DNA from: Micromonospora sp. CB01531
Lineage (GTDB): Bacteria; Actinomycetota; Actinomycetes; Mycobacteriales; Micromonosporaceae
Direction: 5' to 3'
NCBI RefSeq assembly: GCF_001905095.1
Contig: NZ_LWLS01000116.1
Location: 159,100 to 223,099 of the forward strand
DNA length: 64,000 nucleotides
Shown here: in pieces, positions 58,051 to 64,000 of the stretch
Layout of the letters: the number at the start of each line of letters is the position of its first letter
Position numbering within the stretch: position 1 is the stretch's first letter
Notes under the pieces: model-generated
Databases searched by the model: none
What the model saw: the letters and a program-made list of their open reading frames with translations, nothing else
Told to the model about the DNA's origin: nothing
Position numbers and translations under genes: made by a program

Positions 58051-61000
58051 GTGAGCACGGTGGTGTTCCGCCGACTTCCGCGTCAACCGGGGCCCGCGCT
58101 GCCGCGCGGCGAGGTGCTGCTGGAGTCTCCGCCCGAGCTGCCTGAGCAGCAGTCGCGGGGCATGGGGCAGGTGCTGATGATCCTGCCGATGCTCTGCGGC
58201 GTCGGCGCGATGGCCTTCCTGTACGCCGGACGCGGCGGCGGCATGATGACGTACGTCGCGGGCGGCCTCTTCGGGGTGTCCATGCTGGGCATGGCGATCG
58301 GCACGCTGGGCAACGGCGGCAACAACAAGGCCGAGCTGAATGCCCAGCGCCGCGACTACATGCGGTACCTGGCCCAGATGCGCAAGCGCACCCGGCGGGC
58401 CGCCGAGCAGCAGCGCTCGGCGATGACCTGGCGGCATCCGGAGCCGGACTCGCTCTGGTCGATCGCCGCCTCGCGCCGGCTGTGGGAGCGGCGGATCACC
58501 GAGGACGACTTCGGTGAGGCCCGGATCGCGCTCGGCCCGCAGCGGCTGGCGGTGGAGATCGTGCCGCCGGAGACCAAGCCGGTGGAGGACCTGGAGCCGA
58601 TGAGCGCGATCGCGCTGCGCCGGTTCGTCCGGGCCCACTCCACCGTGCCGGACCTGCCCACCGCGCTCTCGCTGCGCGCGTTCAGCCGGATCGTGCTGCG
58701 CGGCGACCGGGAGCCGGTGCTCGACCTGGCCCGGGCCGCCCTGGGCCAGCTGGTCACCTTCCACGCCCCGGACGACCTCATCGTGGCGGTGGTGGCCGCG
58801 CCCGACCGGCAGCCGGTGTGGGACTGGGTGAAGTGGCTGCCGCACGCCCAGCACCCGGGGCGTACGGACGCGGCGGGCGCGCGCCGGATGGTGTTCGCCA
58901 GCCTCGCCGAGGCGGAGGCTGCGCTCGCCAACGAGCTGGGCGGCCGGCCCCGCTTCGCCCCGGAGGCGAAGCCGCTCACCACCGCCCCGCACCTGGTGGT
59001 GGTGCTCGACGGCGGCGAGGTCTCGCCGACCTGCGCGTTGATGGGTCCCGGCCTGCTCGGTGCCACGGTCATCGACCTGTCCGGCACGGTGCCCCGGGAC
59101 GCCGGCCGCTGGCTGCTCTGCCTCGACACCGGTGACGGCAGCGGCCTGGACCTGGTCCGCGGCGCCACGACGTCGCGGCTCGGCCGGCCGGACGGGCTCA
59201 GCATGGCGGGTGCCGAGGGGCTGGCCCGGCAGGTCGCCCCCTACCGGCTCTCCCAGCAGCAGGGCGCCAGCACCGAGGAGCCGCTGGCCCGCAGCATGGA
59301 GCTGCCGGACCTGCTCGGCGTCGGCGATGCGGCGGCGGTGGACGTGCAACAGACCTGGCGGCCGCGCAGTCACCGCGACCGGCTGCGGATCCCGCTCGGC
59401 CTCGGGCCGGACGGCAATGTGGTGGAGCTTGACTTCAAGGAGTCGGCGCACGAGGGTATGGGCCCGCACGGCCTGGTCATCGGCGCAACCGGCTCCGGCA
59501 AGAGCGAGCTGCTGCGGACGGTGGTGGGGGCGCTGGCCGTGACGCACTCGTCCGAGGAGCTCAACTTCGTCCTGGTCGACTTCAAGGGTGGCGCCACCTT
59601 CGCCTCGCTGGACGCGTTGCCGCACACCAGCGCGGTGATCACCAACCTCTCCGACGAGCTGCCGCTGGTCGACCGCATGCGGGACGCCCTGGCCGGCGAG
59701 ATGAACCGGCGCCAGGAGGTGCTCCGGGCGGCCGGCAACTACGTCTCCCGGTACGACTACGAGAAGGCCCGGGCGGCCGGCGAGCCGCTGGAGCCGATGC
59801 CCAGCCTGCTGATCATCTGTGACGAGTTCAGCGAGCTGCTCGCCGCCAAGCCGGACTTCATCGACCTGTTCGTCATGATCGGCCGGCTCGGCCGGTCGCT
59901 CGGCGTGCACCTCCTGCTGGCCTCCCAGCGGCTGGAGGAGGGGAAGCTGCGCGGCCTGGATACCCACCTGTCGTACCGGATCGGTCTGCGCACCTTCTCG
60001 GCGGTCGAGAGCCGCATCGTGCTCGGCGTGCCTGACGCGTACGAGCTGCCGAGCGCGCCCGGTCACGGTTACCTCAAGACCGACACCAGCACCATGCTCC
60101 GGTTCCGGGCGGCGTACGTCTCCGGGCCGTACCGGGCGCCGGGGCAGGTGCAGCGGTCCACCCGGGCGCAGGTGCAGCGCCGGATCGTGCCGTACGGCAT
60201 CGACTACGTGCCGGTGCCGGCCGTGCCGAGCCCGACGGAGACCGCGCCGGAGCCGGAGCAGGCGGCCGACGGCAAGGCGGTGGCCATGCTGGACGTGCTG
60301 ATCGACCGGCTCAAGGGGCGGGGGCGCCCGGCGCACCAGGTCTGGCTGCCGCCGCTGGCCGAGCCGCCGGGTCTGGCCGAGCTGCTGCCGCCGTTGAGCG
60401 TGCACCCGACGTTCGGCCTCACCACGGCGAACTGGCCGGGGCGTGGGCGGCTCACCGTGCCGGTCGGCATCGTCGACCGGCCGTACGAGCAGCGGCGCGA
60501 CCCGATGATGATCGATCTGTCCGGCGCGGGCGGCAACGTGGTGATCGTCGGTGCCTCGCTGAGCGGCAAGAGCACCATGCTGCGGTCCATGCTCGCCTCG
60601 CTGGCGCTCACCCACACGCCGCGCGAGGTGCAGCTCTTCTGTCTCGACTTCGGCGGCGGCGCGCTGCGCAGCCTGGAGCGGCTGCCGCACATGTCCGGGG
60701 TGGCCGGACGGCGGGACACCGAGGCGGTCCGGCGGACCGTGGCCGAGGTGGTCGCGATCATCGACGACCGGGAGCTGCGCTTCACCCAGCACGGCATCGA
60801 CTCGATGGCCAGCTACCGTCGCCGCCGGGCGGCCGGGGAGTTCGCTGACGACCCGTTCGGCGACATCTTCCTGGTGGTCGACGGCTGGAACACGCTGCGC
60901 CAGGAGTACGAAGAGCTGGAGCAGACCATCACCAACCTGGCCAACCGGGGGCTGGGTTTCGGCGTACACGTGGTTGTCACGGCCGTGCGGTGGGCGGAGA

Positions 61001-62016
61001 TCCGGATCAACATGCGGGACCTGCTCGGCACGAAGCTGGAGCTGCGGCTCGGCGACGCGGCCGAGTCGGAGATCGACCGGCGGGCCGCGCAGAACGTGCC
61101 GGTAGGCACGCCGGGCCGCGGTCTGACCCACGACAAGCTGCACTTCCTCAGCGGGATCTCGCGGATCGACGGCAAGCGCGACATCGAGGACCTGACCGAG
61201 GCGTCGGTCGCCCTGGCCGGGCACGTCGCGGCCAACTGGTCGGGCCGCCCAGCGCCCAAGGTGCGGCTGCTGCCGCGCAAGCTGCCGGTCGGCGAGCTGG
61301 CGAAGGTCATCGACCGGTCGGTGCCGGGCATCCCGATCGGCGTCAACGAGTCGGCGCTGGCCCCGGTCTACCTGGACCTGGCCAGCGAGCCGCACCTGAC
61401 CGTGTTCGGCGACGCCGAGTGTGGCAAGACGAACCTGCTGCGGCTGATCGCCCGGGGCATCGCCGAGCGGTACACCCCGGCCCAGGCCCGGCTGGTCATC
61501 GCCGACTACCGCCGTGGCCTGCTGGGCGCGGTGGAGGGCGACCACCTGCTCGACTACGCGCCGTCCAACCAGGTGTTCAGCCAGGGGCTGGGCTCGATCC
61601 GCAGCGCGCTGCAGAACCGCCTGCCCGGCCCGGACGTGACCACCGCCCAGCTGCGCGACCGGAGCTGGTGGAAGGGCCCCGACCTCTACGTCCTGGTGGA
61701 CGACTACGACCTGGTCGCCTCGGGCGGCAGCAACCCGCTCAGCGCGCTGCAGGAGCTGTTGCCGCAGGCCCGGGACATCGGCCTCCACCTGATCATCACC
61801 CGCCGGGTGGGCGGCGTGGCGCGAGCCCTGTACGAGCCGGTGCTGCAGCGCCTGCGCGAGCTGGACTCGCCGGGCCTGCTGATGTCCGGCAGCCGGGAGG
61901 AGGGTGCGGTCTTCGGCAACCTGCGGCCGAGCCCGCAGCCGCCGGGTCGGGGCACCCTGGTCCGCCGCCGGGACGGCCAGCAGCTGATCCAGACCGCCTG
62001 GACGGAGCCGGCTTAG
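58051..62016 (+). CDS. eccC: T7SS ATPase EccC (fused EccCa/EccCb)
   Basis: A 1321-residue FtsK/SpoIIIE-type ATPase, the motor of ESX secretion. Two hydrophobic helices (about 45-90) anchor it. Three ATPase domains follow with Walker A motifs at about residues 478 (GATGSGKS), 834 (GASLSGKS) and 1120 (GDAECGKT), each with a Walker B (LLIICDEF, LVVDGW, LVDDYD). The third P-loop is GxxxxGKT as usual in these proteins. The continuous chain corresponds to the single-gene form of EccC. GTG 58051 with GGGGAGGAGA. It starts a downstream series of T7SS genes on the plus strand. Confidence 0.96.
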   Translation: MSTVVFRRLPRQPGPALPRGEVLLESPPELPEQQSRGMGQVLMILPMLCGVGAMAFLYAGRGGGMMTYVAGGLFGVSMLGMAIGTLGNGGNNKAELNAQRRDYMRYLAQMRKRTRRAAEQQRSAMTWRHPEPDSLWSIAASRRLWERRITEDDFGEARIALGPQRLAVEIVPPETKPVEDLEPMSAIALRRFVRAHSTVPDLPTALSLRAFSRIVLRGDREPVLDLARAALGQLVTFHAPDDLIVAVVAAPDRQPVWDWVKWLPHAQHPGRTDAAGARRMVFASLAEAEAALANELGGRPRFAPEAKPLTTAPHLVVVLDGGEVSPTCALMGPGLLGATVIDLSGTVPRDAGRWLLCLDTGDGSGLDLVRGATTSRLGRPDGLSMAGAEGLARQVAPYRLSQQQGASTEEPLARSMELPDLLGVGDAAAVDVQQTWRPRSHRDRLRIPLGLGPDGNVVELDFKESAHEGMGPHGLVIGATGSGKSELLRTVVGALAVTHSSEELNFVLVDFKGGATFASLDALPHTSAVITNLSDELPLVDRMRDALAGEMNRRQEVLRAAGNYVSRYDYEKARAAGEPLEPMPSLLIICDEFSELLAAKPDFIDLFVMIGRLGRSLGVHLLLASQRLEEGKLRGLDTHLSYRIGLRTFSAVESRIVLGVPDAYELPSAPGHGYLKTDTSTMLRFRAAYVSGPYRAPGQVQRSTRAQVQRRIVPYGIDYVPVPAVPSPTETAPEPEQAADGKAVAMLDVLIDRLKGRGRPAHQVWLPPLAEPPGLAELLPPLSVHPTFGLTTANWPGRGRLTVPVGIVDRPYEQRRDPMMIDLSGAGGNVVIVGASLSGKSTMLRSMLASLALTHTPREVQLFCLDFGGGALRSLERLPHMSGVAGRRDTEAVRRTVAEVVAIIDDRELRFTQHGIDSMASYRRRRAAGEFADDPFGDIFLVVDGWNTLRQEYEELEQTITNLANRGLGFGVHVVVTAVRWAEIRINMRDLLGTKLELRLGDAAESEIDRRAAQNVPVGTPGRGLTHDKLHFLSGISRIDGKRDIEDLTEASVALAGHVAANWSGRPAPKVRLLPRKLPVGELAKVIDRSVPGIPIGVNESALAPVYLDLASEPHLTVFGDAECGKTNLLRLIARGIAERYTPAQARLVIADYRRGLLGAVEGDHLLDYAPSNQVFSQGLGSIRSALQNRLPGPDVTTAQLRDRSWWKGPDLYVLVDDYDLVASGGSNPLSALQELLPQARDIGLHLIITRRVGGVARALYEPVLQRLRELDSPGLLMSGSREEGAVFGNLRPSPQPPGRGTLVRRRDGQQLIQTAWTEPA

Positions 62017-62084
62017 GGGCGGACGCCAGGTAAGCGTTCCGATAGCGTCAGCCCGACCGTCGCGCGTGCAGAGAGGGACCCGTC

Positions 62085-62504
62085 GTGAGCAGCCCGTGGG
62101 GTTACGGTGGCGCCGGTGGCGCCGTGGAGAACATGTTGCGCCAGGCGCAGGAGCAGCAGCGCCGGCTGGCCGAGTTCCAGCAGCAGCGAGCGGACCTGCG
62201 GGTGACCGGGGAGAGCCCGGACGGCCTGGTCCGGGTGACCGTGGACGGCGAGATGAAGGTCGGCGACATCGAGCTCAACGCGCGGGCGATGCGGCTGGAC
62301 AGCTACACGCTGGCGGAGTCGCTCCAGGCCGCCATCGACGTGGCGTACGCGGCCTTCAACGAACGCCAGCAGGAGTTGCTGACCGAGATGCTCGGCGGCT
62401 CCGAGCTGGTCCGCCGGGCCCAGGAGGGTTCCCTGACCCCGGAGGACTGGTTCCGCCAGTTCGGTGTGGACCTGTCCGACCCGACCCGCGGCCTGCGTCG
62501 CTGA
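62085..62504 (+). CDS. YbaB/EbfC-like protein in the T7SS locus
   Basis: A 139-residue protein related to YbaB/EbfC nucleoid-associated proteins: a helix (ENMLRQAQEQQRRLAEFQQQ), the SPDGLVRVTVDGEMKVGDIEL sheet, then a long helix. Such proteins occur in several actinobacterial ESX loci with an unknown role, possibly chaperone-like. The C-terminal extension (EGSLTPEDWFRQFGVD) is not in the short YbaB form. GTG 62085; 16 bases before the WXG-like gene. Confidence 0.82.
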   Translation: MSSPWGYGGAGGAVENMLRQAQEQQRRLAEFQQQRADLRVTGESPDGLVRVTVDGEMKVGDIELNARAMRLDSYTLAESLQAAIDVAYAAFNERQQELLTEMLGGSELVRRAQEGSLTPEDWFRQFGVDLSDPTRGLRR

Positions 62505-62520
62505 GCTGGGAGGAGGCGCG

Positions 62521-62814
62521 ATGGCCAACAAGGTCGACGTCGACGCGATCCGGAAGGCGAGCAAGATGCTCGACGCTCCGGACGGCCCGATCCAGTACCT
62601 GCGCAACGTGCAGACGTTGTTGGAGGAGGTGAAGCTGCCGGGCGGCGCGCTGAGCCTCTTCGGCCACGGGACGGTGGCCCAGCACAACGCCTCGGTCGAC
62701 GGGCACCTCGACAACGTCAAGACCGGTATCGACCACCTGCACAAAGCCGCTGAGCAGCTCGAGCAGAGCGCGAAGAACTGGGAGAAGTCGGACCAGCCCT
62801 GGGTGGTCAAGTGA
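62521..62814 (+). CDS. WXG-like secreted-protein candidate
   Basis: A 97-residue helical protein with the size and position of EspC/ESX-1-like substrates. No W-x-G turn is present (LFGHGTVAQHN lies there), and the usual C-terminal Y-x-x-x-D is a W-x-x-x-D here (Trp87, Asp91, NWEKSD). It starts 16 bases after the YbaB-like gene, with a GGGAGGAGG site before the ATG. Confidence 0.7.
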   Translation: MANKVDVDAIRKASKMLDAPDGPIQYLRNVQTLLEEVKLPGGALSLFGHGTVAQHNASVDGHLDNVKTGIDHLHKAAEQLEQSAKNWEKSDQPWVVK

Positions 62815-62845
62815 CCGGCCGGGCCAGCCACGGGGGGAGCAGCTG

Positions 62846-63574
62846 ATGCCACCGGAGATCTTCATCGCCAACGCCTCGGGCGCGGTGACCGGCACCGTCT
62901 CGGTTGCCGAGACGACGGCGCCGGTGCGTACGGCGGCGGCCATCGCACGAGGCAACTGGATGTGGATCGTCTTCTCGGGGATCCTGATCGGCTCGATCCT
63001 CTACCTGGAGACGTTCGACAATCAGGAGGTCAACGAGGCCATCAAGAAGTGGGGGGATGCCGCGCGTCTGCTCGGCTCGGACCAGTTCGGCGCGGCGGTC
63101 GCGGCGGTCCCGCCGGACCCGAAGGAGTGGGACTTCGACGACCGGGACGCGTTCGACCTCTTCATGCGCAAGCTGGGAGCGGAGATCAACTCGTTGGCCG
63201 AGGCGTTCAACGCCAACAAGGACACCCTCACCTCGGCGCGGGACGCCTACAACGACGCGGTCTCCGGGTTGGCCCAGGCGCTCATGCCGATCCTGGTCGC
63301 GGTGATCGCCTCGATCGCGTTCCAGTTCTTCCCCGGCACCACGGCGCTCGCCCAGGCGATCGGCATCGCCGGCCTGGCGGCCGCCTCCGCCATCCTGGTG
63401 ATGGTCTTCGGGGACATCGGCGCGCTCCTGCACGCCGTGATGGCTGGCTTCAACACCAACAGCCGGTTCGCGTTCGTGTCGGACTCCCGCCCCGGCTGGG
63501 CGCCCACCGGCTCGGACCCGGACATCAAGGACATCAAGATCGACTGGGTCAAGGACTCCAAGTTCTACCAGTGA
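62846..63574 (+). CDS. T7SS-locus membrane protein of unknown function
   Basis: A 242-residue protein. One hydrophobic helix at about 38-56, a helical soluble middle (SLAEAFNANKDTLTSARDAYNDAVSGL), then two more hydrophobic helices (about 146-200) and a polar C-terminus. The middle resembles a WXG-type hairpin without the motif. Family not recognised. It starts 31 bases after the WXG-like gene and may be a membrane partner of that protein. Confidence 0.65.
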   Translation: MPPEIFIANASGAVTGTVSVAETTAPVRTAAAIARGNWMWIVFSGILIGSILYLETFDNQEVNEAIKKWGDAARLLGSDQFGAAVAAVPPDPKEWDFDDRDAFDLFMRKLGAEINSLAEAFNANKDTLTSARDAYNDAVSGLAQALMPILVAVIASIAFQFFPGTTALAQAIGIAGLAAASAILVMVFGDIGALLHAVMAGFNTNSRFAFVSDSRPGWAPTGSDPDIKDIKIDWVKDSKFYQ

Positions 63575-63588
63575 CGAGGGGGGTCGGG

Positions 63589-63858
63589 GTGTTCACGGTG
63601 CTCTATTGGCTGTTCATGTACTTCCTGCTGACCATCCCGGTCTTCCTCGGCCTCGCCCTGGCGGCCCGGCTCACGGGCTCGGCGGGGGTCCGGCGAGCCG
63701 CTGAAGTGGTGATGCTCACCGGCGGCGTGGCGCTGCTTCCGGTGGTGCTCCAGCGCGCCTTCGAGCGGCCGGTGCTGTGGGCCGTGGTGGTGCTGCTGGC
63801 GCTGCTGCTGGCGTTCGGGGTGATGATGCACGTCAGGTCGTACCGCCAGCCGTCCTGA
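63589..63858 (+). CDS. small membrane protein at the end of the T7SS operon
   Basis: An 89-residue protein with three hydrophobic helices (about 5-25, 38-55, 60-80). I chose GTG 63589 because GAGGGGGG lies 5 bases ahead. GTG 63571, overlapping the previous stop codon (GTGA), is the alternative and would couple the genes. Unknown function. Confidence 0.6.
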   Translation: MFTVLYWLFMYFLLTIPVFLGLALAARLTGSAGVRRAAEVVMLTGGVALLPVVLQRAFERPVLWAVVVLLALLLAFGVMMHVRSYRQPS

Positions 63859-64000
63859 GGCCGGTGCGGATCGAGGTGGTCGTCCGTCCATATCGTACGG
63901 TCCGCCCGGGAATGTGTTGTGGATCCTGGCTTGCCGGGAGACGACGATACGGGGACAGGGCTGCGCGGGTTGGACGTCGTCCGCTACGGTTCGGTTGAAG

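Noticed and set aside
57964..61788. A 1274-codon open frame antisense to eccC
   Set aside because: It is a GC-driven shadow of eccC. The frame is Arg/Gly/Val/His-rich without domains, and eccC has three complete ATPase domains on the other strand.
1..64000. tRNA, rRNA, insertion sequences, phage genes
   Set aside because: I found no tRNA cloverleaf, rRNA-like stretch, transposase or integrase on reading both strands. Subtle cases could be missed without a covariance search.

Overview
The window is about 72% GC. Nearly all coding sequences use G/C-ending codons, GTG starts are common, and ribosome binding sites are GGAGG-like. Gene content points to a filamentous actinobacterium, most likely Micromonospora or another Micromonosporaceae: futalosine-type menaquinone genes (mqnD, mqnB), the actinobacterial division protein SepH, DUF3027/DUF2530 proteins, a bacterial XPB helicase beside a helicase-associated-domain protein, and a type VII secretion (T7SS) locus whose substrates carry long Pro/Gly/Ser tails. 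The assignment comes from gene content and style only, since no rRNA or tRNA gene is present.

Layout. 1-4.4 kb: end of a TetR regulator, a TIGR03089 protein followed by a decayed copy of its own 3' end, a tandem GNAT, and a CGNR zinc-finger regulator divergent from an AEC transporter. 4.4-10 kb: XPB helicase, an L,D-transpeptidase lipoprotein, a small membrane protein and a helicase-associated protein. 10-19 kb: HAD phosphatase, cold-shock protein, mqnD, an HTH-GNAT fusion beside a 299-bp repeat element, mqnB, an MFS exporter, DUF3027, DUF2530, and a MarR/MFS pair with a palindromic operator. 19-31.8 kb: ThpR, aldo/keto reductase, sepH, serC, citrate synthase divergent from pdxH-MFS, aldose epimerase, nitroreductase, a glutaryl-CoA-dehydrogenase-like enzyme, DUF4230 and PspC. 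31.8-32.4 kb is a repeat-rich intergenic patch before sdaA.

33.8-39.6 kb is a compact four-gene cell-surface polymer cluster: ABC-2 permease, ATPase, CDP-alcohol phosphotransferase, and a GT2-TagF fusion. An UgpC/MsmK-type sugar-transport ATPase follows. 41-45 kb holds a VOC protein, a hotdog thioesterase, and a translationally coupled beta-phosphoglucomutase/GH65 phosphorylase pair. 45-51.8 kb is mixed: a MerR-thioredoxin pair, a dienelactone-hydrolase-like enzyme, an MT0933-type small protein, a HAD, a secreted C39-like peptidase, an F420/PPOX-like oxidoreductase, DUF1232, and two unrecognised proteins.

51.97-63.86 kb is a T7SS/ESX locus: two WXG-like substrates and EccB on minus, EccE on plus, EccD on minus, then fused EccC followed by a YbaB-like protein, a WXG-like protein and two membrane proteins on plus. 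No mycosin (MycP) or EccA is in the window.

The intergenic regions carry several distinct short inverted-repeat element types. The most interesting has two non-identical ends sharing CTACGAACTTGATGACG. It occurs three times, once as a 299-bp copy, once as a 106-bp copy in the opposite orientation, and once as a solitary end. I consider this repeat family and the glycine-zipper T7SS substrate the best leads in the window.
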